From assembly GCA_018369015.1 (NCBI GenBank), contig JAGZDD010000042.1, positions 1-24,815 on the forward strand: a stretch of 24,815 nucleotides of DNA, given 5' to 3'. The translations under genes and the position numbers were made by a program. Of the stretch, positions 1 through 8,600 are shown piece by piece. Origin of the DNA: Clostridiales bacterium (lineage in GTDB: Bacteria; Bacillota; Clostridia; Lachnospirales; Lachnospiraceae). Position 1 is the first letter of the stretch; every line of letters starts with the position of its first letter. The notes under the pieces are model-generated. The model was not told the origin of the DNA, searched no databases, and worked only from the letters and a program-made list of their open reading frames with translations.

Positions 1-924
1 GGTGCCTGTTTTCCCGGAAATACCGTCCTTTGCTTTTTCAAGCAGGGTAATGAGAGCGGTACGTCCAGGCTTTGAGCTGGCAAAGTCTACGGCGGCTAAA
101 ACCTTGGGGAGCATGGAGCCGGGGGCAAACTGGCCCTGGGCTATATATTCTTTGGCTTGTTCCACTGACATAGACGACAGCCATTGCTGATTTGGCTTGC
201 CAAAGTTGATGGCGACCTTTTCCACAGCGGTTAAAATAATGAGGACGTCTGCGCAAAGCTCCTTAGCCATAAGGCAGCTTGCGAAATCCTTGTCAATGAC
301 AGCGCTGGCGCCCTTTAAATGATTGCCGTTGAGGGTTACGGGGATTCCGCCGCCGCCGCAGGCGATAACGATTTCACCAGCTTCAACAAGGGTGCGGATT
401 GCGCCGATTTCGACAATCTCTACAGGCTTTGGGGAAGCCACTACGCGGCGGTAGCCCCTGCCGGAATCCTCGCGCATTTCATGGCCGTATTTCTCTGCGG
501 CGGTCATAGCCTGTTCTTTGGACATAAAACGTCCGATGGGCTTTACGGGGCTTTGAAAGGCCGGATCATTTTCATCGACACGGACCTGGGTAATAATCGT
601 TGCTACCGGGATATTTTTTAATCCCCGGTTAAGCAGCTCTTCGCGGATGGCATTTTGCAGGTCATACCCGATATATGCCTGGCTCATAGCGACACAGACA
701 GACAATGGGGTATTTGGCTGCGCTTCATCGGCCCGGCTCAATTCGATCATGGCCTGGTTGATCATGCCGACCTGGGGGCCGTTGCCATGAGCGATAATAA
801 CTTCGTGGCCGTCCTCAATTAAATCAACGATTGCCCGGGACGTTGTTTTTACGGCAATCATCTGCTCAGGCAGAGTATTTCCCAGAGCATTGCCCCCCAA
901 GGCAATGACAATTCGTTTTTTCAT
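1..924 (-). CDS. arcC: carbamate kinase, 3' end outside window
   Basis: Transfers phosphate between carbamoyl phosphate and ADP, giving ATP, CO2 and ammonia in the cytoplasm. The minus strand is open for 308 codons from ATG at 922-924, with a GGAGGAGG ribosome site 7-8 bases upstream. The protein starts MKKRIVIALGGNALG and carries the family motifs GGNA, HGNGPQVG and CGGGGIPV; the last visible residues are GKTGT, which is where carbamate kinases of about 310 residues nearly end, so only a few residues are missing. It is the last visible gene of the leftward ygeX-ygeY-ygeW-arcC run, 55 bases after ygeW. In this setting it probably harvests carbamoyl phosphate made by YgeW. The E. coli counterpart in the same cluster is YqeA. 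Assignment is firm; the exact substrate flow is inference. Confidence 0.95.
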   Translation of the reverse strand, partial: MKKRIVIALGGNALGNTLPEQMIAVKTTSRAIVDLIEDGHEVIIAHGNGPQVGMINQAMIELSRADEAQPNTPLSVCVAMSQAYIGYDLQNAIREELLNRGLKNIPVATIITQVRVDENDPAFQSPVKPIGRFMSKEQAMTAAEKYGHEMREDSGRGYRRVVASPKPVEIVEIGAIRTLVEAGEIVIACGGGGIPVTLNGNHLKGASAVIDKDFASCLMAKELCADVLIILTAVEKVAINFGKPNQQWLSSMSVEQAKEYIAQGQFAPGSMLPKVLAAVDFASSKPGRTALITLLEKAKDGISGKTGT

Positions 925-979
925 AGATACATCCTCCTCCAACGTGTTACAGCCCACACGCTGCCTGTGGAAATAAAGT

Positions 980-2173
980 TTACATAAATTTCCGCGGCGT
1001 ACCCTTTTCTTCAAGCGCTTTTAAGAGCGCACAGGGATTTTCAAATTTGCTCAGGAAGATCATCGCGGCAATAATGTAAGGCTTAAAGCTGGCTTCCTTA
1101 TAAAGCGGCGTGCGGTAGCGGTCAAATACGGAAGCGTCTACCTCGCCGGATTCGCAGCTTACGCCGGTAATGTCCGCCGGAAGGCAATGGAGGTAAAGGG
1201 CTTTGCCGTCCTTTGTCGTTTTCATAAGCTCTTCAGTGCAGGCCCAGTCCTTGTGCTGTGCGTTTTGCGCAAGCAGCTCCTTTTCAAGCGCCTTAATGCC
1301 GTCGAAATCTCCTTCGCCGTAAAGGTTTGTGCGTTTTTCCATGGCAGCGAAGGGCGCCCAGCTCTTAGGATAAACAATGTCTGCATCCTTAAAAGCCTCT
1401 TCCATACTGTTGACACGTTGATAAGAACCGCCAGACTTTTGGGCATTCTTCCTGGCAACCTCTTCAACCTCCGGCATAACCTCATAGCCTTCCGGGTGAG
1501 CCAGGACAACGTCCATGCCAAAACGGGTCATAAGTCCGATAACTCCCTGGGGAACGGAGAGGGGCTTGCCGTAGGATGGGGAGTAAGCCCATGTCATGGC
1601 GACTTTTTTACCCTTTAAATTTTCTACGCCGCCAAATTCATGGATAATATGGAGCATATCTGCCATACACTGGGTCGGGTGGTCGATGTCGCACTGAAGG
1701 TTGACTAAGGTTGGGCGCTGTTCAAGAACGCCGTCGCGGTTGCCTTCGGCGACCGCATCAGCAACTTCATGCATATAAGCATTGCCCTTGCCGATATACA
1801 TATCATCGCGGATTCCGATAACATCCGCCATAAAAGAAATCATGTTTGCGGTTTCACGTACGGTTTCGCCGTGGGCAATCTGAGATTTCCCTTCATCAAG
1901 ATCCTGTACCTCAAGGCCAAGAAGATTGCAGGCAGAAGCAAAGGAAAAGCGGGTACGGGTGGAATTGTCGCGGAACAAAGAGATTCCAAGGCCGCTTTCA
2001 AATACCTTTGTGGAAATATTGTTCTGGCGCATAAATCGCAGGGCGTCGGCTACGGTAAATACAGCCTCCAGCTCATCGTCCGTTTTTTCCCAGGTAAGGA
2101 AAAAGTCATTATTATACATTTCTTTGAAATTGAGTTTATTTAATTTATCAATATAATCCTGTAATGTTTTCAT
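980..2173 (-). CDS. ygeW: YgeW-type knotted carbamoyltransferase
   Basis: 397 residues, matching E. coli YgeW (396). The start MKTLQDYIDK at 2173 is chosen because AAAGGAG lies just upstream; a longer frame to 2287 would overlap ygeY and lacks a ribosome site. The carbamoyl-phosphate loop STRTR is at residues 71-75, HPTQ at 165-168 and HCLP near residue 330, all hallmarks of aspartate/ornithine carbamoyltransferases. The YgeW family is not a standard ornithine or aspartate enzyme. Its position between an M20 hydrolase, diaminopropionate lyase and carbamate kinase suggests that it runs in the catabolic direction, moving a carbamoyl group from an ureido amino acid (possibly carbamoyl-diaminopropionate) to phosphate. 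The family is certain; the natural substrate is inference. Confidence 0.95.
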   Translation of the reverse strand: MKTLQDYIDKLNKLNFKEMYNNDFFLTWEKTDDELEAVFTVADALRFMRQNNISTKVFESGLGISLFRDNSTRTRFSFASACNLLGLEVQDLDEGKSQIAHGETVRETANMISFMADVIGIRDDMYIGKGNAYMHEVADAVAEGNRDGVLEQRPTLVNLQCDIDHPTQCMADMLHIIHEFGGVENLKGKKVAMTWAYSPSYGKPLSVPQGVIGLMTRFGMDVVLAHPEGYEVMPEVEEVARKNAQKSGGSYQRVNSMEEAFKDADIVYPKSWAPFAAMEKRTNLYGEGDFDGIKALEKELLAQNAQHKDWACTEELMKTTKDGKALYLHCLPADITGVSCESGEVDASVFDRYRTPLYKEASFKPYIIAAMIFLSKFENPCALLKALEEKGTPRKFM

Positions 2174-2220
2174 TATTATCTCCTTTACATAACCGTTTGG
2201 AAGGCTAAGCTGCTGCTTCT

Positions 2221-3531
2221 TTACTTTGTATAAATGGATGGCAGTGCCGCGTATACAGCCGCGCAGGTAACAAGGTCGCATTTCCATGTTTTTTCATTTG
2301 GGGCATGGGCCTGGGCCTCTGCGCCAGGGCCAAAACCAATACAGGGAATACCATTGCGGCCCATAATTGAAACGCCGTTTGTGGAGAAGGTCCATTTATC
2401 TGTGAGCGGGCGGGCCTTGCGCATGTCAATTGTTTCTGCGCAGCCGACGCGTTCTTCGCCATAAAGCCCTTTGTAAGCTTCCTCGAGAGCTTTTGTTACT
2501 TTATGGTCTTTAGGGATAACCCATGTCGGGAAGTAACATTCAATTGGATAGACAAGCCCGGTATAGGAGGGGCGGGCATATTCATACATGGAAACCTTTA
2601 CATCATCGCCATACTTTTTCACTGCCGGAAGATTACGGATCTCTTCAAGGCAGCTTTCCCATGTTTCGCCGGCAGTCATGCGGCGGTCCAGGGAAACGCA
2701 GCAGGAGTCCGCAACGGCGCAGCGGCTTGGGGAAGTAAAGAAAATTTCTGAGGTTGTGATTGTGCCGCGGCCGAGGAAACGGGCTTCCTCCCACTGTGGA
2801 TTGTATTTTTCATCAAGCATTTTAACAAGGCCCTTGACCTTTTGTTCATCAGAAGCGTCGTTTTCGTTGAGGGCGCGTATATCCTGGAGAATATCGGCCA
2901 TTTTATAAATGGCGTTGTCGCCGCGTTCCGGTGCGGAGCCGTGGCAGGAAATGCCTTTGACGTCAACGCGGATTTCCATACGGCCCCTTTGCCCGCGGTA
3001 AATACCGCCGTCAGTAGGCTCTGTGGAAACAACAAATTCTGGGCGCACCTTATCTTCATTGATAATGTACTGCCAGCAGAGGCCGTCGCAGTCCTCCTCC
3101 TGCACGGTTCCTGTGACAAGCACTGTATATTTGTCATTAAGAAGGCCGAGATCCTTCATAATTTTGGCGCCGTAAACGGAGGAAACAATACCGCCCATCT
3201 GGTCGCTTGTGCCGCGGCCGCCGATTTCTTCGTCAGATTCAAAGCCATCGTAAGGGTCGAAGCTCCAGTTATCCCTGTTGCCGATGCCTACAGTATCAAT
3301 ATGCGCGTCAAAACCGATAAGAACAGGGCCGGTTCCCATATACCCCAATACGTTGCCCATCGGGTCAATATCGACCCGGTCGAAGCCAACGGCTTTCATT
3401 TCCTGGGCGATTCTGTCGATGTGGCCCTTTTCGCCGGCGCTTTCTCCGGGAATTTTGACAAGATCTCTCAAAAACTTTGTCATTGCCTGTTCATAGCCTT
3501 TTGCAGCTTCCTTAATGTTGTTAAACTCCAT
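2221..3531 (-). CDS. ygeY: YgeY-type M20 metallohydrolase
   Basis: Zinc-dependent amidohydrolase/peptidase of the M20 family, 436 residues (E. coli YgeY is about 403). Metal-binding motifs are visible in order: FDAHIDT, GRGTSDQMGG with the bridging Asp, VQEEDCDG with the catalytic Glu pair, STEPTDG, SCHGSAPERG in the dimerisation domain, and the late His in AQAHAPNEKTW. ATG at 3531 follows AAGGAGGT by 7 bases. It lies 19 bases after ygeX and 47 before ygeW, so the three are probably one transcript. The family is known as a putative selenium-metabolism hydrolase in older annotation, but its recurrent neighbours are purine/ureide enzymes. Likely role: hydrolysing an amide or ureide bond in an opened purine-derived intermediate (inference). 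Confidence 0.93.
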   Translation of the reverse strand: MEFNNIKEAAKGYEQAMTKFLRDLVKIPGESAGEKGHIDRIAQEMKAVGFDRVDIDPMGNVLGYMGTGPVLIGFDAHIDTVGIGNRDNWSFDPYDGFESDEEIGGRGTSDQMGGIVSSVYGAKIMKDLGLLNDKYTVLVTGTVQEEDCDGLCWQYIINEDKVRPEFVVSTEPTDGGIYRGQRGRMEIRVDVKGISCHGSAPERGDNAIYKMADILQDIRALNENDASDEQKVKGLVKMLDEKYNPQWEEARFLGRGTITTSEIFFTSPSRCAVADSCCVSLDRRMTAGETWESCLEEIRNLPAVKKYGDDVKVSMYEYARPSYTGLVYPIECYFPTWVIPKDHKVTKALEEAYKGLYGEERVGCAETIDMRKARPLTDKWTFSTNGVSIMGRNGIPCIGFGPGAEAQAHAPNEKTWKCDLVTCAAVYAALPSIYTK

Positions 3532-3550
3532 TTTTCATACCTCCTTGGGA

Positions 3551-4759
3551 TTAATCATAGTTTTTTCCAAACCAAAGAATATCCTTGTATCGCTGCGGGT
3601 CTGTATCGCCTTCTGTTGAGAAAAGCAGTACCCGTGATGTCCGGTCAAGTGCGAGCGCTTCTTTAAGGGAAGCAAGCTTTGGATTTGTCATAATGTTAAA
3701 TAAAAGCCCCATGGGAACAGCTCCGGATTCTCCGGAAATGACTTGCGGATCGCCCTTTAGCGGTGCGCCCAAAAGTCTCATTCCCTGTACAGATACCCAG
3801 TCCGGGCAGGCTGTAAATACTTTAATATGATTTTTTAAAATTTCCCACGAAATTGTATTTGGTTCCCCGCAGGCCAGTCCCGCCTGGATGGTCGGCATAT
3901 CGCCGTCTACAATACGGGGCTTTCCATCACAGGCCTTGGCGCCTTTATAGAGACAGGCGGCTTCATCGGCTTCTACAACAACAATCGTTGGCGGGTTTTC
4001 GCGGTAGCGGTTGACAAAATACCCAGTGACAGCACCGGCAAGGGAGCCAACGCCGGCCTGGATAAATATATGCGTTGGGCGGCAGCAGCCGTCCTCCTTA
4101 AGCTGTTCATCCGCTTCTGAAGCCATCGTACCGTAGCCCTGCATGATCCAGGAGGGAATTTCCTCATAGCCTTCCCATGCGGTATCCTGAATAACCACGC
4201 CCCTGGGCGTCTTTGCGGCATGTTCGGCAGCCAATCGGACGCAATCATCATAGTTCATATCCTCAATCGTTGCCTGGGCGTTTTCTTTTCGGATATTTTC
4301 AAGCCGTGTACTGGTCGTGCCCTTTGGCATGAAGACGACGGCTTTTTGCCCGAGCTTATTGGCGGCCCAGGCAACGCCGCGGCCGTGGTTGCCGTCGGTT
4401 GCTGTAAAAAATGTAGCCTGGCCGAAGTCGTCCTTAAGCTGCTTAGAGGTGAGAGCCTCATAAGGAAACTCAGAAACATCCTTTCCAAGCTCCTTTGCAA
4501 TGTAACGGGCCATGGCGAAAGAGCCGCCCAGCACTTTAAAAGCGTTAAGCCCGAAACGGTAAGATTCGTCTTTACAGTACAGGCAGTCAAGGCCGAGATA
4601 ATCCGCCATCGCTGTCAGCCTTGCCAGCGGGGTTTTGGAATACTGGGGAAAACTTTCGTGGAATTTTCTTGCTTTTGAAACACAGTCAAGAGACATAACA
4701 GATAGCTCTTTATCCTCAGAAGCAGGCATTTTGTTGACAACCCATTGAATATCTTTCAT
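3551..4759 (-). CDS. ygeX: 2,3-diaminopropionate ammonia-lyase (YgeX)
   Basis: PLP-dependent lyase converting 2,3-diaminopropionate to pyruvate and two ammonia through 2-aminoacrylate. 402 residues from ATG at 4759, preceded by GGGAGGT; a TTG at 4774 would overlap that ribosome site and is rejected. The PLP lysine is K75 in RFGLNAFKVLGGSFA, the phosphate-side loop is TDGNHGRGVAWAA, and the glycine-rich segment GVGSLAGAVTGYF is present. E. coli YgeX is 398 residues. It follows the YheO-type regulator on the same strand and begins the catabolic block with ygeY, ygeW and arcC. Pyruvate from this step is the likely carbon exit. The aminoacrylate intermediate gives a reason for ridA at the far end of the rightward arm. 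Confidence 0.95.
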   Translation of the reverse strand: MKDIQWVVNKMPASEDKELSVMSLDCVSKARKFHESFPQYSKTPLARLTAMADYLGLDCLYCKDESYRFGLNAFKVLGGSFAMARYIAKELGKDVSEFPYEALTSKQLKDDFGQATFFTATDGNHGRGVAWAANKLGQKAVVFMPKGTTSTRLENIRKENAQATIEDMNYDDCVRLAAEHAAKTPRGVVIQDTAWEGYEEIPSWIMQGYGTMASEADEQLKEDGCCRPTHIFIQAGVGSLAGAVTGYFVNRYRENPPTIVVVEADEAACLYKGAKACDGKPRIVDGDMPTIQAGLACGEPNTISWEILKNHIKVFTACPDWVSVQGMRLLGAPLKGDPQVISGESGAVPMGLLFNIMTNPKLASLKEALALDRTSRVLLFSTEGDTDPQRYKDILWFGKNYD

Positions 4760-4781
4760 TATAATACCTCCCAATTGTTAT

Positions 4782-4964
4782 GACTTTTTAACCCTGGCAT
4801 CATAGTATATGGATGATGCCACGAATTTCTCCGCGCGCTGCGCTCCCGAAATTCTAAAACATTCAAAATCCGCCCTGCGGGCTTCTTTTTCATATTTTGC
4901 GGGTTTCAAAGTCTTGCTTTTTCATGTGAACATGAAAATCAAGACTTTTTAACCCTGGCATCAT
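4782..4964. repeat. 22-bp direct repeats bracketing a 139-bp insert
   Basis: An identical 22-bp word lies at 4782-4803 and 4943-4964 (starts GACTTTTTAACC, ends TGGCATCAT), offset 161 bp. On the minus strand it codes the last residues of the regulator (DDARVKKS). The copy nearest ygeX would still give ARVKKS followed by TAA, so the insert leaves the protein end intact. A 15-bp segment at 4957-4971 is also present inverted at 4806-4820. The insert further holds GAATTTC at 4820-4826 facing GAAATTC downstream and a GCCCGCAGGGC palindrome. I cannot name the element. Confidence 0.7.
4909..4947 (-). terminator. strong hairpin over the regulator stop codon
   Basis: Arms at 4909-4926 and 4931-4947 pair over 17 bases with one mismatch and one bulged base, around the loop TGAA. 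The hairpin includes the regulator stop codon at 4939-4941. A T-run follows only on the plus strand, where no gene ends, so on the minus strand it is at best a partial terminator or processing stem between the regulator and ygeX. Confidence 0.45.
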
Positions 4965-5586
4965 CCATATAGCTGTAAAGGGTGTATTTGGAGATGCCGA
5001 AATATTTTGAAACCTTATCCCCTGATTTTTGTATGAGGAAGGCTCCGGAGTCGTTAAGAAAAGAAACTGCGCGAACCTTGTCGTCTTTTGTCATTAAAGC
5101 CACCGGCTTTCCTACCAAGGCTACGGATTGTTCGATCAGGTCGTCTAAAAGATCTGTGACATTCGTAGTGATTTTTTCTGGGGCCTTGGCTTCTGGTTCG
5201 CTGGCGATGAGTGAACGGATGGAATTGTCCATAGCTAAAAGCCCGGTAATATCGTAATTGATAGCAAAAATACCGATAACCTTATCTGGCTGTTCTTCAT
5301 CCCGGATATACATAGTACTGGATTTTAGTATCCGGCCGTCCTTTGTGCGTGTTAAATATCCAAGATGATCTTTGAGCCGTGACGGATCGCCGTGGAGTGT
5401 TTCTAAGACTACATGAGAAGGTCCGTCACCGACCCTGCGATTGGTTACATGGCCGTTTTCAATAAGAACAATAGATTTTGAAAAATCCTTTGTTGTCAGG
5501 TCATGGAGAACCACCTCGCACTGATCGCCAAACTGTTTTGCAAGGCATTTGGCAAGCTGCTGAAAAAATGTGACATTTAAACCCAT
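4939..5586 (-). CDS. YheO-like PAS/HTH transcriptional regulator
   Basis: 215-residue DNA-binding regulator. The N-terminal part (about residues 8-118) matches the YheO-like PAS fold: KQFGDQCEVVLHDLT, then NGHVTNRRVGDG, then IRDEEQPDKVIGIFAINYDI. The C-terminal part (about 150-212) is the matching helix-turn-helix, with AFLIQKSGDKVSKYFGISKYTLYSYMD. ATG at 5586 follows AAAGGAGG. It heads the leftward ygeX-arcC genes and is divergent from the hydroxylase gene, so it most likely senses a pathway metabolite and controls both arms. A TTGCAA/TATGAT promoter precedes it, with an A/T dyad in the spacer that could serve autoregulation. E. coli uses a different type of regulator (YgeV, sigma-54 dependent) in its corresponding cluster. 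Ligand unknown. Confidence 0.9.
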   Translation of the reverse strand: MGLNVTFFQQLAKCLAKQFGDQCEVVLHDLTTKDFSKSIVLIENGHVTNRRVGDGPSHVVLETLHGDPSRLKDHLGYLTRTKDGRILKSSTMYIRDEEQPDKVIGIFAINYDITGLLAMDNSIRSLIASEPEAKAPEKITTNVTDLLDDLIEQSVALVGKPVALMTKDDKVRAVSFLNDSGAFLIQKSGDKVSKYFGISKYTLYSYMDDARVKKS

Positions 5587-5636
5587 GAGAGAGCCTCCTT
5601 TGGTGTCAGTTAATAGAGTTGTTGTTTAAGCGCAGC

Positions 5637-5660
5637 GGTTCACGGGTGCTCCCATGAACC
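5637..5660 (-). other. hairpin in the regulator leader
   Basis: GGTTCACGGG (5637-5646) and CCCATGAACC (5651-5660) form a 10-bp stem with one non-Watson-Crick pair and a TGCT loop. It lies between the predicted regulator promoter and its start codon and could affect mRNA stability or elongation. Confidence 0.5.
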
Positions 5661-5675
5661 GTACCGGTTAAGTCC

Positions 5676-5703
5676 ATCATAACACAAAATTTTTATATTG
5701 CAA
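5676..5703 (-). promoter_or_regulatory. sigma-A promoter for the regulator/ygeX arm
   Basis: On the minus strand, -35 TTGCAA (5698-5703), 16-bp spacer, -10 TATGAT (5676-5681). Predicted transcription start is near 5669, giving a leader of about 80 bases. Confidence 0.6.
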
Positions 5704-5745
5704 TACATTTTTACAAAAATTTTTAGGTTGGCTTAAAAATTTTTA
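5686..5745. promoter_or_regulatory. three phased A/T dyads in the divergent control region
   Basis: The 10-mer AAAATTTTTA occurs at 5686-5695, 5716-5725 and 5736-5745. Copies two and three extend to an identical 12-mer AAAAATTTTTAG. Offsets of 30 and 20 bp are whole helical turns within rounding. Copy one is inside the -35/-10 spacer of the leftward promoter; copies two and three are just upstream of the rightward -35. Placement fits operators for the adjacent regulator or intrinsic DNA bending. Confidence 0.45.
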
Positions 5746-5754
5746 GTTTTGCTA

Positions 5755-5783
5755 TTGCCTTTTATGAACATAAATGGTACACT
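5755..5783 (+). promoter_or_regulatory. sigma-A promoter for the hydroxylase arm
   Basis: -35 TTGCCT (5755-5760), 17-bp spacer, -10 TACACT (5778-5783). It would give a leader of about 175 bases before the start codon at 5967. That leader is AT-rich, and I see no recognisable riboswitch in it. Confidence 0.55.
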
Positions 5784-5966
5784 ACAATTAGCTAAAGATT
5801 TGTGGATGTTCTGCATAAAAAATGACAAAAAAAATAAGTTTGATTAGATATATTAATGGTTACAGGCGCGCTTTAAATGGTAATGTATTGTATATTTTTT
5901 ATTATCGGATTTTTTGTTCTATTAGGAAGCTTCGTTTTTTAATACTTGGGGAAGGGTGAAGGATTT

Positions 5967-8585
5967 ATGTATAGGATCACGGTGAATGGAACGGTTTATG
6001 ACACGGATACAGATAAGAAGCTGATCGATTTTTTGAGAGAGGATTTGCGTCTTACATCCGTTAAAGAAGGCTGCGGCGAAGGTGCCTGCGGAACATGTAC
6101 GATCATTGCCGATGGGAAAAAAATTAAGGCGTGTGTGCAAAAGGTCTCAAAAATGGCCGGAAAGAATCTGGTGACAGTGGAAGGGTTAAGCGGCAGGGAA
6201 AAAGAAGTCTATGCTTACTGCTTCGCCCAGGCCGGCGCTGTCCAGTGCGGCTTTTGCATTCCGGGAATGGTCATCAGCGCTAAATGCCTTCTTGATGAAA
6301 ACCCTGACCCGGACCGGGCTGCCATAAAAAAGGCGATCCGCGGAAATATATGCCGCTGTACAGGCTATAAAAAAATTGAGGACGCCATACTTATGGCAGC
6401 AGAATACTTCCGGGAAAATAAGGAAGTGCCAAAAACCGATTCGAGGGCGCTTTTAGGGCAGGAGTACCGCAGAGTGGATGCGAAAGAGAAGGTACTTGGA
6501 ACCGGCGTTTATGTGGACGATATTATATTGCCGGGAATGATTTATGCCAAGGCGCTGCGAAGCCGCTATCCGAGAGCACTTGTAAACAAAATCGACATTT
6601 CCCGGGCGCTGGCCCATGAGGATTGCGTCACAGTGCTTACCGCAAAGGATGTGCCTAATAATAAATGCGGTCATATTAAAAAGGACTGGGATGTATTGAT
6701 TCCGGAAGGAACATGTACCCATTATATTGGCGACGCGCTGGCGCTTGTGGCGACTTATCATAAAGAAACGCTGGACGAAGTCCTTGGGCTTATCGATGTG
6801 GATTATACAGAGCTTGAACCGGTGACAGATCCGGTGGAGGCATTAAAGGAAGGGGCGCCCCTTGTCCATTCCAGCGGAAACCTGCTGACAAGGGAGGCCT
6901 GTAAAAGGGGCGACGCTGACAAAGCGATTGCCGCGTCAAAATATGTTGTTACAAAGCATTACTCGGTGCCTTTTTCCGACCATGCGTTTATGGAACCGGA
7001 ATGTGCCATTGCATTTCCTGAGGGCGAGGGGGTTCATTTATATACGGCTTCCCAGTCGGTTTACGATGAACAGCATGAGATCGCCTACATTCTCGGACTT
7101 CCCAATGAGGAGGTTGTGAGCGAGTCTATGCTTGTGGGCGGAGGCTTTGGCGGCAAGGAGGACATGTCTGTCCAGCATCACGCTGCCCTTGTGGCCTGGA
7201 TTACAAAAAAGCCGGTGAAAGTGAAATTTTCCAGGGAGGAAAGCGTAAAGTATCATGTCAAGCGTCATGCCATGGAAATGGATTTTACGACCGCCTGTGA
7301 CGAGAATGGTTATCTGACAGGAATGAAGGCGGTCATTTATTCCGATACAGGCGCCTATGCTTCTTTGGGAGGCCCGGTGCTCCAGCGGGCCTGCACCCAT
7401 GCGGCGGGGCCTTATAATTATCAGGATGTTGATATTGTGGGCTATGGCGTTTATACAAACAATATTCCGGCGGGGGCGTACCGGGGCTTTGGCGTGACCC
7501 AGAGCTGCTTTGCCACGGAATGTAATATAAATCTGCTGGCTGAAATGGCGGGGCTTTCTCCGTGGGAGTTCCGTTTCAAAAATGCGATCCGCCCGGGCCA
7601 GGTGCTTCCCAACGGGCAGATTGCTTCGCCGGATACGGCGCTTGTGCAGACGCTTCTGGCGGTCAAAGATGTTTTTGAAGCTCACCCTTACGCGGGAATC
7701 GCAAGCTGTATGAAAAACAGCGGCGTGGGCGTAGGGATTCCCGATACGGGGCGCTGTATTTTAAGCGTGGAGAATGACGGGCTTTTGCATGTGCGCACCT
7801 CGGCAGCCTGCATGGGTCAGGGCGTCGGTACGGTCTGTATTCATATTGTCTGTCAGACGACCGGGCTTCCCCCGGAGCTTTTGCTTCACGAGCGGGCCAA
7901 TACAGCCCGTACGCCGGACTCGGGAACATCGACAGCCTCCCGGCAGACATTATTTACCGGGGAGGCCACAAGGCGGGCTGCCGTGAAGCTAAAGCTGGCT
8001 TTAGATGAGCTGTCCGTAGCTTTTGACGGAAACGGCGCGCCAGGGGCGGCAATATCCGTTTCTGCCGCCCGGGAGCTGCTTTCAAAGCTTACCGGACGGG
8101 AATTTTACGGCGAGTATGTGGGCGTGACGGACCCTATGGGAATCGACAAGCCCAATCCGGTAAGCCATATTGCCTATGGCTATGCGACCCAGGTTGTGAT
8201 TCTTGATGAAAATGGCAGGCTTAAGCAGGTTGTGGCCGCCCATGACGCGGGAACCGTCGTTAATCCCCAGGCGGCGCAGGGCCAGATTGAAGGCGGCGTT
8301 GTTATGGGCCTTGGTTACGGGCTTACGGAGGATTTCCCGGTGGAGGGCGGTTATCCCAAGTTAAATTACGGGCGCCTTGGGCTTTTAAGGGCGACCGACG
8401 TGCCGCCGATTGAAGTGAAATTTGTAAAATCCGAAGAGGTTTCCGAGCTGGCCTATGGCGCTAAAGGAATTGGGGAAATATGCTCCGTGCCTACGGCTCC
8501 GGCCTGCCAGCACGCCTATTACCGTTTAGACGGGGTTTTCAGGACAAAACTGCCATTGGAAAAGACATTTTATAAAAAGAAGTAA
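5967..8585 (+). CDS. fused 2Fe-2S/molybdopterin hydroxylase (xanthine dehydrogenase type)
   Basis: 872-residue xanthine oxidase-family enzyme with two parts fused. Residues 1-160 hold two 2Fe-2S clusters: C36, C41, C44 and C56 (plant-ferredoxin type), then C94, C97, C129 and C131. The rest is the Mo-cofactor subunit, with GGGFGGK near 390, GAYRGFG near 500, AACMGQG, PDSGTSTASRQ and the catalytic Glu in GAKGIGEI near 836. There is no FAD domain between the parts, unlike eukaryotic XDH. Related proteins are annotated as selenium-dependent xanthine dehydrogenase or XdhD; selenium there is a labile cofactor and no in-frame UGA is needed. ATG at 5967 is preferred over TTG at 5946 because the ferredoxin fold begins directly. 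First gene of the rightward arm. It probably interconverts urate, xanthine or a related purine; electrons may pass to YgfK (inference). Confidence 0.92.
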   Translation: MYRITVNGTVYDTDTDKKLIDFLREDLRLTSVKEGCGEGACGTCTIIADGKKIKACVQKVSKMAGKNLVTVEGLSGREKEVYAYCFAQAGAVQCGFCIPGMVISAKCLLDENPDPDRAAIKKAIRGNICRCTGYKKIEDAILMAAEYFRENKEVPKTDSRALLGQEYRRVDAKEKVLGTGVYVDDIILPGMIYAKALRSRYPRALVNKIDISRALAHEDCVTVLTAKDVPNNKCGHIKKDWDVLIPEGTCTHYIGDALALVATYHKETLDEVLGLIDVDYTELEPVTDPVEALKEGAPLVHSSGNLLTREACKRGDADKAIAASKYVVTKHYSVPFSDHAFMEPECAIAFPEGEGVHLYTASQSVYDEQHEIAYILGLPNEEVVSESMLVGGGFGGKEDMSVQHHAALVAWITKKPVKVKFSREESVKYHVKRHAMEMDFTTACDENGYLTGMKAVIYSDTGAYASLGGPVLQRACTHAAGPYNYQDVDIVGYGVYTNNIPAGAYRGFGVTQSCFATECNINLLAEMAGLSPWEFRFKNAIRPGQVLPNGQIASPDTALVQTLLAVKDVFEAHPYAGIASCMKNSGVGVGIPDTGRCILSVENDGLLHVRTSAACMGQGVGTVCIHIVCQTTGLPPELLLHERANTARTPDSGTSTASRQTLFTGEATRRAAVKLKLALDELSVAFDGNGAPGAAISVSAARELLSKLTGREFYGEYVGVTDPMGIDKPNPVSHIAYGYATQVVILDENGRLKQVVAAHDAGTVVNPQAAQGQIEGGVVMGLGYGLTEDFPVEGGYPKLNYGRLGLLRATDVPPIEVKFVKSEEVSELAYGAKGIGEICSVPTAPACQHAYYRLDGVFRTKLPLEKTFYKKK

Positions 8586-8600
8586 AGATTTGCTATGAAC

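Noticed and set aside
319..621. Plus-strand frame opposite carbamate kinase
   Set aside because: Shadow of arcC; no ribosome site and no family resemblance.
2842..3666. Long 274-codon plus-strand frame
   Set aside because: Antisense to ygeY and the end of ygeX, both with full catalytic motifs.
5784..5966. Purine riboswitch in the hydroxylase leader
   Set aside because: The leader is AT-rich, and I see neither a three-way junction nor the conserved core bases of that class.
5967..8585. Selenocysteine insertion in the hydroxylase
   Set aside because: No in-frame TGA; selenium in this family, if used, is a cofactor and is not encoded.
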